Source of the DNA: Micrococcaceae bacterium UBA3381 | GTDB taxonomy: Bacteria; Actinomycetota; Actinomycetes; Actinomycetales; Micrococcaceae | Reading direction: 5' to 3' | DNA: 33,721 nt | Assembly (NCBI GenBank): GCA_002358975.1 | Contig: DEPX01000184.1 | Span: 1 to 33,721 of the forward strand | Part shown: positions 23,157 through 31,504 of the stretch, piece after piece | How positions within the stretch are numbered: position 1 is the first letter of the stretch | Layout: each line of letters starts with the position of its first letter | Notes under the pieces: model-generated | Seen by the model: the letters and a program-made list of their open reading frames with translations, nothing else | Told to the model about the DNA's origin: nothing | Database searches by the model: none | Translations under genes and position numbers: made by a program

Positions 23157-26100
23157 TTGGCTGACTCTGAAGTTAACGCAGCTCAAAGCAACGCAGATGC
23201 ACCAATGTTTAAAAAAGTTTTGGTTGCCAATCGCGGCGAGATTGCTGTCCGTGCGTTCCGTGCATGCCACGAGCTCGGAGCAAAAACCGTCGCTGTCTTC
23301 CCGTATGAAGATCGGAACTCTATTCATCGCCAAAAGGCCGATGAAGCATATCGGATCGGGGAAGAAGGTCACCCTGTCCGGGCATATCTTGACGTCGATA
23401 GCATCATTAATATTGCTTTGGAGGCAGGGGCTGACGCCATCTATCCAGGTTATGGTTTCCTTGCTGAAAATGCTGAGTTAGCACGGAAAGCAGCAGCCAA
23501 TGGTTTGACGTTTGTTGGACCGCCAGCTGAAGTTCTGGAAAAAACGGGTAATAAGGTTGCATCATTGCGTGCCGCTGAGTCCGCCGGTGTGCCAGTACTG
23601 CAATCTACGGAGCCTTCGGCTGATGCCGACGAGCTAATCGCCCAGGCTGAGGACATCGGATTTCCGTTGTTTGTTAAGGCCGTTGCTGGCGGTGGCGGTC
23701 GGGGCATGCGCCGTGTTGAACAAGCTAAAGATCTGCCTGAGCTACTTAAATCGGCGATGCATGAGGCGGATACGGCATTTGGCGATCCTACCGCGTTCTT
23801 AGAACAAGCCGTTTTGCGTCCGCGCCACATTGAGGTGCAAGTGGTGGCCGATAGTAATGGTGACGTCGTACACCTGTTTGAACGTGACTGCTCGCTGCAA
23901 CGCCGCCACCAGAAGGTCATCGAAATTGCCCCTGCGCCGAACTTAGATGACGGCTTGCGCCAGCGGCTCTACGCCGATGCGGTGAAGTTTGCTAAAGCAA
24001 TGAATTACCGTAACGCTGGGACCGTAGAGTTTTTGGTTGATACTGAGGGGGAACGTGCCGGCGAACACGTGTTCATTGAAATGAACCCTCGAATCCAGGT
24101 CGAGCATACGATCACGGAAGAAATTACTGATGTGGACCTGGTGGCAACGCAGCTACGAATTGCCGCAGGATCCTCGCTAGAAGATCTAGCTATTCGGCAA
24201 GATGAACTTTCGATTCGTGGTTCGGCTATTCAATGCCGTATTACTACTGAAGATCCAGCCAATGACTTTCGACCAGATACTGGCAAAATCACGGCTTATC
24301 GATCGGCTGGTGGCTCAGGTATCCGGCTTGACGGTGGCACTATTTATACTGGGGCCGAGATTTCACCGCACTTTGACTCTATGTTGGTCAAAATGTCTGC
24401 ACGCGGTCGCGACTTTGCAACAGCCCAACGTCGTGCCAGTCGTGCCTTAGCGGAATTCCGAGTTCGCGGCGTGGCGACGAACATCCCGTTTTTGATGAAC
24501 GTATTCGATAACCCACAGTTTATCGAAGGTGACGTTGCCACCGATTTTATAGATAAAAATCCGTACCTAGCCCAAATCAACCGTTCCAAGGATCGCGGGT
24601 CACGCGCCCTGGCTTATCTCGCTGATGTGACGGTCAACCAGCCGTATGGGCCTCGGGTTGAGGGAATGGATCCACGGAAGAAGCTGCCCCATTTCCCAGG
24701 TGATAAATCTGATGAACCGGACCGTAGCCCATTTGACGGGCCTTCCAAAGTGGCACCCCCGACGGGCTGGCGCGACGTACTGTTAGAGAAAGGCCCCGAA
24801 GGATTCGCGCAGACACTACGCGAACATAACGGTTTAGGGGTCACGGATACGACGTTCCGGGATGCCCACCAGTCGCTGTTAGCGACCCGGGTGCGTACAC
24901 GTGATATGTTGGCTGCCGCACCGGCAGTATCTCATCTTCTACCAAATCTAGTGTCGGCTGAAGTGTGGGGCGGTGCCACCTATGATGTCGCACTTCGTTT
25001 CCTGGCAGAAGATCCATGGGATCGGTTAGCTCGTTTTCGCGAGGAAATGCCAAATATCCCTTTACAGATGCTGTTGCGGGGACGCAACACCGTGGGCTAC
25101 ACACCATATCCGCAGCGGGTAACGGAAGCATTCGTAGAAGAAGCCGCAGCCACCGGTGTTGATATTTTTCGGATCTTTGATGCGCTCAACGATGTCAACC
25201 AAATTATTCCTGCAATTACTGCGGTACGTGACAAGACATCAGCAGTTGCTGAAGCAGCACTGTGCTACACAGGTAATCTGTTAGACCCAGCCGAAAAGTT
25301 GTACACGTTGGACTATTACCTGCAGTTGGCTGAAGATATGGTCAATGCAGGCGCTCACGTGTTGGCCATAAAAGACATGGCCGGTCTTTTACGGCCCGCT
25401 GCGGCATCCCAGTTGGTCACCGCCTTACGCAAGAACTTTGACCTTCCGGTGCATCTTCATACCCATGACACTTCCGGGGGGCAGCTTGCTACGCTCATGG
25501 CAGCCTCCGAAGCTGGCGTTGACGTGGTCGATACTGCGGTCGCTGCTATGGCTGGCACCACATCGCAGGTTTCCATGTCCGCACTGGTAGCTGCCACGGA
25601 TAATACGACGCGCGAAACCGGCCTGGACCTTTCACACGTCTCCGAAATGGAACCATATTGGGAATCTGTGCGGGAAATCTATGCCCCATTCGAATCCGGG
25701 TTGCCTGCTCCAACCGGACGCATCTATGCGCATGAGATCCCCGGCGGTCAGCTGTCCAATCTTCGCCAACAAGCTATAGCGCTTGGTTTGGGGGAGCGCT
25801 TCGAAGATATCGAAAATATGTACGAGGCGGCCAACAATATTTTGGGCGATATTGTCAAAGTAACGCCATCGTCTAAAGTTGTCGGTGATCTTGCCTTAGC
25901 CTTGGTTTCTGCTGATGCTGATCCCGTCGACTTTGAACAGAATCCACGTGACTATGATGTTCCGGATTCTGTGATCGCATTTCTTTCCGGTCAACTTGGA
26001 GATCCACCCGGTGGATGGCCAGAGCCATTCCGCACCAAAGCCTTGGAGGGCCGGAAAGCCACTGGAGTCGAAGTGGAGGATATTTCTGAAGACGACTCTC

Positions 26101-26657
26101 TAAAGCTTGCTGAAACAGGCGAGACCCGTCGGACGACGCTCAACCGTCTACTGTTTCCTGGGCCAGCGGCGGAGTACCAAGAACACGTCCGTTCATACGG
26201 AGATACTTCGGTGCTACACACACGCGATTTCCTGTATGGCATGGTAGAAGGTCACGAACATGTCATCTCACTGGGCAAAGGTGTGCGGTTGCTGGCCACT
26301 CTTCAAGCAGTGTCAGAAGCTGATGACAAGGGCATGCGTACCGTTATGGTGACGTTAAACGGTCAGCAGCGGCAAGTGGAAGTTCGCGACCGTTCAGTGG
26401 AATCGAATGTCCATGAGGCCGAGAAAGCTGATACCTCCAAACCGGGGCACGTCCCTGCCCCGTTCTCTGGTACCGTAACGGTCTCTACTGAAGAAGGCAC
26501 CACGGTTGAAGTTGGTGACACTATAGCCACTATCGAAGCCATGAAAATGGAAGCCGGTATTACTGCACCGGTTGCCGGAACTGTGTCTCGGGTCGTGTTA
26601 ACTGCGCCGACTCCCGTGGAAGGAAATGACCTGATACTTGTGATTGATCCCACATAA
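23157..26657 (+). CDS. pyc: Pyruvate carboxylase
   Basis: This 1166-aa biotin enzyme makes oxaloacetate from pyruvate, bicarbonate and ATP. The biotin carboxylase domain (about residues 17-465) begins FKKVLVANRGEIAVRAF and has the ATP-grasp loop KAVAGGGGRGMRRV. The carboxyltransferase domain (about 545-835) begins TDTTFRDAHQSLLATR and has HLHTHDTSGGQLAT. The C-terminal carrier domain holds the biotinyl lysine K1130 in EAMKME. It is slightly longer than usual, partly through a 16-residue N-terminal extension. The start is TTG 23157 behind GGAGG (23147-23151). It is cytosolic and anaplerotic. It faces the orphan ATPase and precedes mycothione reductase without a clear terminator. Confidence 0.96.
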   Translation: MADSEVNAAQSNADAPMFKKVLVANRGEIAVRAFRACHELGAKTVAVFPYEDRNSIHRQKADEAYRIGEEGHPVRAYLDVDSIINIALEAGADAIYPGYGFLAENAELARKAAANGLTFVGPPAEVLEKTGNKVASLRAAESAGVPVLQSTEPSADADELIAQAEDIGFPLFVKAVAGGGGRGMRRVEQAKDLPELLKSAMHEADTAFGDPTAFLEQAVLRPRHIEVQVVADSNGDVVHLFERDCSLQRRHQKVIEIAPAPNLDDGLRQRLYADAVKFAKAMNYRNAGTVEFLVDTEGERAGEHVFIEMNPRIQVEHTITEEITDVDLVATQLRIAAGSSLEDLAIRQDELSIRGSAIQCRITTEDPANDFRPDTGKITAYRSAGGSGIRLDGGTIYTGAEISPHFDSMLVKMSARGRDFATAQRRASRALAEFRVRGVATNIPFLMNVFDNPQFIEGDVATDFIDKNPYLAQINRSKDRGSRALAYLADVTVNQPYGPRVEGMDPRKKLPHFPGDKSDEPDRSPFDGPSKVAPPTGWRDVLLEKGPEGFAQTLREHNGLGVTDTTFRDAHQSLLATRVRTRDMLAAAPAVSHLLPNLVSAEVWGGATYDVALRFLAEDPWDRLARFREEMPNIPLQMLLRGRNTVGYTPYPQRVTEAFVEEAAATGVDIFRIFDALNDVNQIIPAITAVRDKTSAVAEAALCYTGNLLDPAEKLYTLDYYLQLAEDMVNAGAHVLAIKDMAGLLRPAAASQLVTALRKNFDLPVHLHTHDTSGGQLATLMAASEAGVDVVDTAVAAMAGTTSQVSMSALVAATDNTTRETGLDLSHVSEMEPYWESVREIYAPFESGLPAPTGRIYAHEIPGGQLSNLRQQAIALGLGERFEDIENMYEAANNILGDIVKVTPSSKVVGDLALALVSADADPVDFEQNPRDYDVPDSVIAFLSGQLGDPPGGWPEPFRTKALEGRKATGVEVEDISEDDSLKLAETGETRRTTLNRLLFPGPAAEYQEHVRSYGDTSVLHTRDFLYGMVEGHEHVISLGKGVRLLATLQAVSEADDKGMRTVMVTLNGQQRQVEVRDRSVESNVHEAEKADTSKPGHVPAPFSGTVTVSTEEGTTVEVGDTIATIEAMKMEAGITAPVAGTVSRVVLTAPTPVEGNDLILVIDPT

Positions 26658-26700
26658 CGTAGGAAATTAGGTACTAGCCGATTACCGGATTCGGAACTAT

Positions 26701-26712
26701 TACACTGATGGC
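26701..26712 (+). promoter_or_regulatory. Candidate leaderless promoter of mycothione reductase
   Basis: TACACT at 26701-26706 fits the actinobacterial -10 pattern TANNNT and ends 6 nt before ATG 26713. There is no Shine-Dalgarno before this ATG. The transcript could therefore start at the A of the start codon. No good -35 box is seen. Confidence 0.45.
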
Positions 26713-28140
26713 ATGAACATCGAGACATACGATCTGGCCATCATCGGTTCCGGATCCGGTAATTCTATAATCACCCCGTTCTGGGACGACAAAAAAGTTG
26801 CCATTATTGATTCGGGCACCTTCGGAGGCACTTGCCTAAATGTCGGTTGCATACCAACTAAAATGTTTGCCTACCCAGCTCAACTTGCTGCGTCATCAGA
26901 GGATGCTAAACGTCTCGGTGTGGAAATAGATTTTGCTGCTGCAAATTGGCCAGCGATTCGCGACCGCATCTTTTCCCGTATCGATGCTATTTCAGAAGGC
27001 GGCGAGCATTACCGCGACGTTGAACTAGACAACACCACACTCATTTCTGAAGAGGTTCGTTTTTCTGGGCCGAAACAGCTCACATCCGATACTGGTCGCG
27101 TCATTGAGGCAAGCCAAATAGTTATAGCGGCCGGTTCTAGACCGAAGTTGCCTGATGTCGCTGGTACAGATCTGCCGGGAGTGCACACCTCGGATACGGT
27201 CATGCGGATGCCAAATCTACCAAAACGCATTATCGTGGTTGGTGGCAAATACATTGGCTCCGAATTCGCTGCGATATTTGCTGGGCTTGGCTCAGAGGTT
27301 ATCCATATCAATCGGTCGGGTCAGCTGTTGTCCAACCATGACAGCACCATTTCTGATGCGTTCACCCGTGCGGCCAGTCGGCGGTGGCAGGTAGAGCCTA
27401 ATCGAACCTTGCATTCTATCGAGCAGGCCGGAGATCGGTTGCGGGTCAACGTTAGTGCCACCGGGCAACGGCAGGAAGAGATCGTAGACCATTTCCTTGG
27501 TGACGTTGTGTTGTTAGCTACCGGACGTATCCCCAATACCGACAGGCTTAGCCTCTCAGCTGCCGGTATCGATACTGTCGGGGATGTGATAGCACGAGAT
27601 GAATATCTTCGGGTACTGTCATGTGGCGCACCGGTGGACGGCGTTTGGGCACTCGGGGATATTGCTAACCCACAAATGTTAAAACATGTTGCAAATCACG
27701 AACAGCGCCTTGTATCTCACAATATGGAAAATCCCGATTCTATGCAGCGTGAGACAAAACAACTGGTGCCGGCTGGGGTATTCACTCGGCCACAAATCGC
27801 CAGTATTGGTCTGACGGAGGACGAGGCGCGAGCCCAATTAGGCACGGAGAAAATCACCGTGAAGGTCCAACCCTATGGGGATACCGCTTATGGTTGGGCT
27901 ATGGAGGACTCCGAAGGCCTGGTGAAACTTATCGCTAAAAAGTCGACGGGGCAGCTGTTGGGCGCTCACATTATGGGCCCAGAAGCGACAAACCTCTTGC
28001 AGCCATTAATAACGGCTATGTCATTTGGTATTTCGGCTCACCGTTTAGCAAGGGGGCAGTACTGGATACACCCTGCCATGGCAGAAGTGGTTGAAAATGC
28101 TTTGCTTGGTTTGGATGTGCCAGAATCCAGTAATCTTTGA
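26713..28140 (+). CDS. mtr: Mycothione reductase
   Basis: This 475-aa flavoprotein disulfide reductase would reduce oxidised mycothiol with NADPH. The FAD site is LAIIGSGSGNS. The redox disulfide is C41/C46 in GGTCLNVGCIPTK. The second nucleotide site is RIIVVGGKYIGSEFAAIFAG, and VWALGDIANPQMLKH is the second FAD-contact motif. The C-terminal catalytic His-Glu is in YWIHPAMAEVVENALLGL. YWIHPA and the variant GSGSGN separate it from lipoamide dehydrogenase and glutathione reductase. Mycothiol is the actinobacterial thiol, which supports the taxonomic call. It ends convergent with the acyl-CoA synthetase gene. Confidence 0.9.
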   Translation: MNIETYDLAIIGSGSGNSIITPFWDDKKVAIIDSGTFGGTCLNVGCIPTKMFAYPAQLAASSEDAKRLGVEIDFAAANWPAIRDRIFSRIDAISEGGEHYRDVELDNTTLISEEVRFSGPKQLTSDTGRVIEASQIVIAAGSRPKLPDVAGTDLPGVHTSDTVMRMPNLPKRIIVVGGKYIGSEFAAIFAGLGSEVIHINRSGQLLSNHDSTISDAFTRAASRRWQVEPNRTLHSIEQAGDRLRVNVSATGQRQEEIVDHFLGDVVLLATGRIPNTDRLSLSAAGIDTVGDVIARDEYLRVLSCGAPVDGVWALGDIANPQMLKHVANHEQRLVSHNMENPDSMQRETKQLVPAGVFTRPQIASIGLTEDEARAQLGTEKITVKVQPYGDTAYGWAMEDSEGLVKLIAKKSTGQLLGAHIMGPEATNLLQPLITAMSFGISAHRLARGQYWIHPAMAEVVENALLGLDVPESSNL

Positions 28141-28146
28141 TAGGAA

Positions 28147-28200
28147 GCGATAGCGAGCCTTCCGGTCTAGTGTCCATTGTGCCGGAAGGCTTGCTATAGC
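28147..28200. terminator. Shared hairpin between mtr and the acyl-CoA synthetase gene
   Basis: A long stem pairs GCGATAGCGAGCCTTCCGG (28147-28165) with CCGGAAGGCTTGCTATAGC (28182-28200), broken only by wobble or mismatched positions. It lies in the 66-bp gap of a convergent pair and lacks a T-tract. It probably ends both transcripts, perhaps together with Rho. Confidence 0.65.
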
Positions 28201-28206
28201 GTGTAC

Positions 28207-30021
28207 CTAGTGCTTCGCTGGCTGGTAAATGTCGTCAATGAGTTCTTTATAGTCTCGCAAAATGGACTCACGCCGCATTTTTAGCGATGGCGTCATCTGG
28301 CCGGACTCGATCGTGAAGTCTTTGTCAGCTATGCGGAACTCACGAATCGATTCAGCTCGTGATACCGATTCATTGGCTTCGTCGATAAGCCTCTGGACGT
28401 GTTCGCGAACCACAGGGTGCTGGGCCATTTCAGTCATTGACATGTTTTCATCTAACTGATGCTGTTTGCGCCAGGATGGTGCTGTTTCCTCGTCAAGAGT
28501 GATGATGGCTGCAACAAACTTTTGGTTATCGCCGACAACCATAACTTGCGATATCAGACCATCGGCACGAATCTGATCTTCTAACTGGGCCGGGGCAATA
28601 TTTTTGCCGCTGGCGGTGACAAGGATCTCTTTCTTACGGCCGGTAATGGTCAGGAAACCATCCTCGTCTAACTCCCCAACATCGCCCGTATAAAACCAGC
28701 CGTCGACCATTTCCTCTGCGGTTTTGTCGGGCAAATTAAGGTAGCCCTTAAACACACAGACACCATAGGCTAATATTTCGCCGTCGTCTGCTATTCGTAC
28801 ACCATTACCGGGAATTGGTAGCCCCACGGTGCCTACTCTTGTTTGTTTTCCGGGGCGGTTAACCGTCAGAGGTGCTGTTGTTTCGGTCAGGCCATATCCC
28901 TCTTTAATATCCACTCCGACGCCACGAAAGAAGTGGCTCAAAAACTCGCCCAGGGGGCCACCGCCGGAAATGGCGTCTTTAACCTTGCCTCCCATAGCTT
29001 CACGGATCTTGGTATATACCAACTTGTCGAATACCCAATGTTTCATGCGTAAAGTTGCTGGAATTTTGCCGGCCTCACGCGCTTTGGAATACTCCACGGC
29101 GGTTTTAGCTCCGGCGGCAAAGATCTTGCCTTTGCCGCCTTCTTCGGCGTTAAGAAGTGCTGAGTTATAGACCTTTTCAAATACTCGTGGGACAGCCAAG
29201 ATAAAGCTGGGTTGATAAGATTTGAGATCTGGTACTAAGTTTTTTATCTCGGGCGTGTGGCCAACTTTGGCCCCTGCAGCCAAGGCTTGGAACGAAATAA
29301 AACGGGCGAAGATATGCGCCAGGGGGATAAACATAATTGTTTTGCTGTCACGAGGCAGGACACTTCCCATTTCAGAGGCTAAGACATTGAGCGATAGGTT
29401 AACCAGATTGCCGTGGGTGATCATGCAACCTTTCGGTTTGCCCGTGGTGCCTGAGGTGTAGACAATGGTCGCCACATCGTCAATGTTGGCTTGGGTGCGT
29501 CGTCGTTCCATTTCGTCAACGTCGGGGCCATTATCGGCCAGACTCCGAAGATCATCTAGCCCTTCTTCCATCACCCACAGCCCTTTGAGTTCTGCTAAGC
29601 CCTCACGTTGTATGGCGGTTTGCACAGCACGTTTGTGACCAGGTTTTTCCACAATAGCAGCTTGGACGTTGGCGTCTTCTAAGATCCAAGCGACCTGTGA
29701 CGGAGATGAGGTCTCATAAATCGGTACGGTAATCGCGCCGGCATACATGATCGCCAGATCTAATAGTGTCCACTCATACCGGGTGGGACTCATGACGGCA
29801 ACGGATTGCCCAGGTTCAATTCCAATGCTAGCCAGGGCGCGTGCTAGCCGCTGGGCGTCTTGACGGAATTCTCGGACCGTAACATCTGTCCACTCGCCGG
29901 GCGATAGTTGGCGGGCAAATAAGGCAAGGTTCGGGTCTTGAATGAAATGGTTTTCTACGAGATCAGTCGCATTAGAATTATGGGGTGCTTCAACAAGCGG
30001 TGGGAGGATCAGTTCTCGCAA
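28207..30021 (-). CDS. Long-chain acyl-CoA synthetase (FadD15-like)
   Basis: This 604-aa AMP-forming ligase would activate fatty acids to acyl-CoA at the inner face of the membrane. The P-loop is IVYTSGTTGKPKGCMITHGN. The adenylate motif is GYGLTETTAPL. The hinge region is GWFYTGDVGELDEDG, followed by GRKKEILVTASGKNIAPAQL with the catalytic lysine. Length is normal for the FadD15 group. The start is TTG 30021, with GAGGAG about 7 nt upstream on the minus strand. It lies near a DAHP synthase and a PknL-like kinase, as in the fadD15...aroG-pknL region of mycobacteria, with most of the intervening genes missing. Confidence 0.92.
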   Translation of the reverse strand: MRELILPPLVEAPHNSNATDLVENHFIQDPNLALFARQLSPGEWTDVTVREFRQDAQRLARALASIGIEPGQSVAVMSPTRYEWTLLDLAIMYAGAITVPIYETSSPSQVAWILEDANVQAAIVEKPGHKRAVQTAIQREGLAELKGLWVMEEGLDDLRSLADNGPDVDEMERRRTQANIDDVATIVYTSGTTGKPKGCMITHGNLVNLSLNVLASEMGSVLPRDSKTIMFIPLAHIFARFISFQALAAGAKVGHTPEIKNLVPDLKSYQPSFILAVPRVFEKVYNSALLNAEEGGKGKIFAAGAKTAVEYSKAREAGKIPATLRMKHWVFDKLVYTKIREAMGGKVKDAISGGGPLGEFLSHFFRGVGVDIKEGYGLTETTAPLTVNRPGKQTRVGTVGLPIPGNGVRIADDGEILAYGVCVFKGYLNLPDKTAEEMVDGWFYTGDVGELDEDGFLTITGRKKEILVTASGKNIAPAQLEDQIRADGLISQVMVVGDNQKFVAAIITLDEETAPSWRKQHQLDENMSMTEMAQHPVVREHVQRLIDEANESVSRAESIREFRIADKDFTIESGQMTPSLKMRRESILRDYKELIDDIYQPAKH

Positions 30022-30129
30022 CGTTGCTCCTCGGTGTAGAGTTGACTAGGAGATATAACTCACATTCTACCGGGTGCTGGTCGTAATGACGAGTTACAAC
30101 CGTGGTCTCAGGAACATTCACATCGGTAT

Positions 30130-30585
30130 CTAGACTTTTGCCCCGTCCCCGTAGTCGTCGTCATCAGCTGGGTTCCGATGTGCCCAGGTCTTAGGTAGCA
30201 GGAAAAATAGGCTGGTGGCACCGCCCAGAAAGGACAATATTGAGGCGGTAAGAAGCCACCAAGGAAGAGTCCAGCCGCTAAGCCCGGTCCACAGCCACAG
30301 AAGGGTGGCGATAATGACTCCTGCCCACGACAGTAGAGAGCGTGGATTGCCAGTTATAACGGGTTGTGGTTCAGGTGGTTGAAAATCTTCGAGCTCTTCT
30401 TCTGCGAGGGTATAGTCACGTGGTCCGAAGTGTTGTAGTGGCTGGTCCGTCTCCAATGATTGATCGGTATCGTCAGCAGGGGAGTCTTCGAAAATTGGTT
30501 CGGCTTTAGCTTCATTTTCGTTGCCGCCCAAACGCCGAACGATATCTTCCCACTGTTGGTCCTCATTATTTGCACCATGATTCAC
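30130..30585 (-). CDS. Small two-helix membrane protein of unknown function
   Basis: I do not recognise this 151-aa protein beyond its build. Residues 1-80 are hydrophilic and acidic, and begin with WEDIVRRLGG. Two membrane helices follow, at about 86-104 (SWAGVIIATLLWLWTGL) and 108-129 (TLPWWLLTASILSFLGGATS). A short tail with an Asp cluster (DDDDYGDG) ends it, so both ends probably face the cytoplasm. The start is GTG 30585, overlapping the stop of the alpha/beta hydrolase by 4 nt (GTGA), with GAGG 5 nt upstream. Coupled translation suggests a shared role, perhaps as a membrane anchor or partner. Similar small membrane proteins with an acidic N-terminus are common in Micrococcales. Confidence 0.75.
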   Translation of the reverse strand: MNHGANNEDQQWEDIVRRLGGNENEAKAEPIFEDSPADDTDQSLETDQPLQHFGPRDYTLAEEELEDFQPPEPQPVITGNPRSLLSWAGVIIATLLWLWTGLSGWTLPWWLLTASILSFLGGATSLFFLLPKTWAHRNPADDDDYGDGAKV

Positions 30586-31367
30586 TGGGGCCTCGCAGTA
30601 AACTCAAGTAATTGGGAAATAGTGTGGCGATGAATGGCTTCGGCATCATAATCCAAGGTTGCTACGTGGTAGCTGTTTTGTAGTACGACGGTATCTAACG
30701 CCGCATTCGTGAGGCGACGCTGCAGAATTTTGGCCGATGACGCTGGTACCAGATGGTCATTTATTGACTGGTATAGAGTCACGGGGGATCGGACGCTTGA
30801 TAGGTTCCGGCGTGTAGTCCAAAAGAGTTTTGCCAGTTGTTGTACCGCTGCCACCGGCGTCCTGGAGTATGCCATCTCGGAAACATTTGGTTTTTTTACA
30901 TCGCCGGCCAGCGGCCCGACGGTAGGCACAATATATTGCAGTATTGGAGATAATGCTGCGCCAATACCATCGAGAAAGCGGAAACTTAGCGCTGGGTTAA
31001 TCACGAAAGTGGCCGTGATATGACGATGCGCGGCGGCATCCAGTGCCAATGTTCCGCCCATGGAGTGACCACACACCGCTATGTGGTCATAGTCTGCGCC
31101 AAGCAATGTGTCTAAAGATTGTTGTACGTCGCGGCGCCACTGTCCTGCGGTCGTGCCAGCTAAGTCAGACACACTGGTGCCGTGGCCGGTAAGTAAGGGA
31201 ACGTGAACTGACGCTCCAGCATCCGCTAAGGCTTGGGCCCAGGGGCGAACCGATTCAGGACCTGCGGTAAAACCGTGCAGCATGAGCACGGCCCAGCGGC
31301 TAGAAGCGTGTGTGAGCGTTCCGTTGGGGTTGGGCTCAAAATAGGCTGCGGACTGTTGCGACGTCAT
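30582..31367 (-). CDS. Alpha/beta hydrolase (carboxylesterase/monoacylglycerol lipase-like)
   Basis: This 261-aa serine hydrolase resembles Est30-type carboxylesterases and bacterial monoacylglycerol lipases. The oxyanion-hole motif is MLHGFTAGPESV. The nucleophile is S102 in GHSMG. D204 (SINDHLVP) and H234 (NSYHVATLDYD) complete the triad. No signal peptide is visible, so it is probably cytosolic. The start is ATG 31367. It has no clear Shine-Dalgarno, and a promoter is placed so that the message would be leaderless. It is coupled to the two-helix membrane protein. Proximity to the acyl-CoA synthetase fits lipid or acyl-ester turnover, but the substrate is unknown. Confidence 0.88.
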   Translation of the reverse strand: MTSQQSAAYFEPNPNGTLTHASSRWAVLMLHGFTAGPESVRPWAQALADAGASVHVPLLTGHGTSVSDLAGTTAGQWRRDVQQSLDTLLGADYDHIAVCGHSMGGTLALDAAAHRHITATFVINPALSFRFLDGIGAALSPILQYIVPTVGPLAGDVKKPNVSEMAYSRTPVAAVQQLAKLFWTTRRNLSSVRSPVTLYQSINDHLVPASSAKILQRRLTNAALDTVVLQNSYHVATLDYDAEAIHRHTISQLLEFTARPQ

Positions 31368-31375
31368 GAAGACCC

Positions 31376-31404
31376 AGCATAGTCATGTGGGATGACACAG
31401 TGAA
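31376..31404 (-). promoter_or_regulatory. Candidate leaderless promoter of the alpha/beta hydrolase
   Basis: On the minus strand a -35 TTCACT (31399-31404) and a -10 TATGCT (31376-31381) are separated by 17 nt. The -10 ends 8 nt before the ATG at 31367. Initiation at or next to the start codon is therefore expected, and the message would have no leader. Confidence 0.5.
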
Positions 31405-31491
31405 CAGCGGATAGGTCTAAGCGAGCCCAAAACATGATCGTAAGTTTGGGCTTATAGCGTCATGAACTACCAACTGCGTGAGTCTGCGCCG

Positions 31492-31504
31492 TATGCTGGT
31501 CTGC
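31492..31504 (+). promoter_or_regulatory. Candidate leaderless -10 of the DAHP synthase gene
   Basis: TATGCT at 31492-31497 ends 7 nt before ATG 31505, and no Shine-Dalgarno precedes that start. The hexamer is identical to the -10 of the divergent hydrolase gene. The -35 region is poor. A further AT-rich TATAGC lies at 31453-31458 and could be an alternative promoter. Confidence 0.35.

Noticed and set aside
23450..23920. Minus-strand ORF of 156 codons inside pyc.
   Set aside because: It is an antisense shadow of the biotin carboxylase domain, with low-complexity Ser/Ala composition and no start signal.
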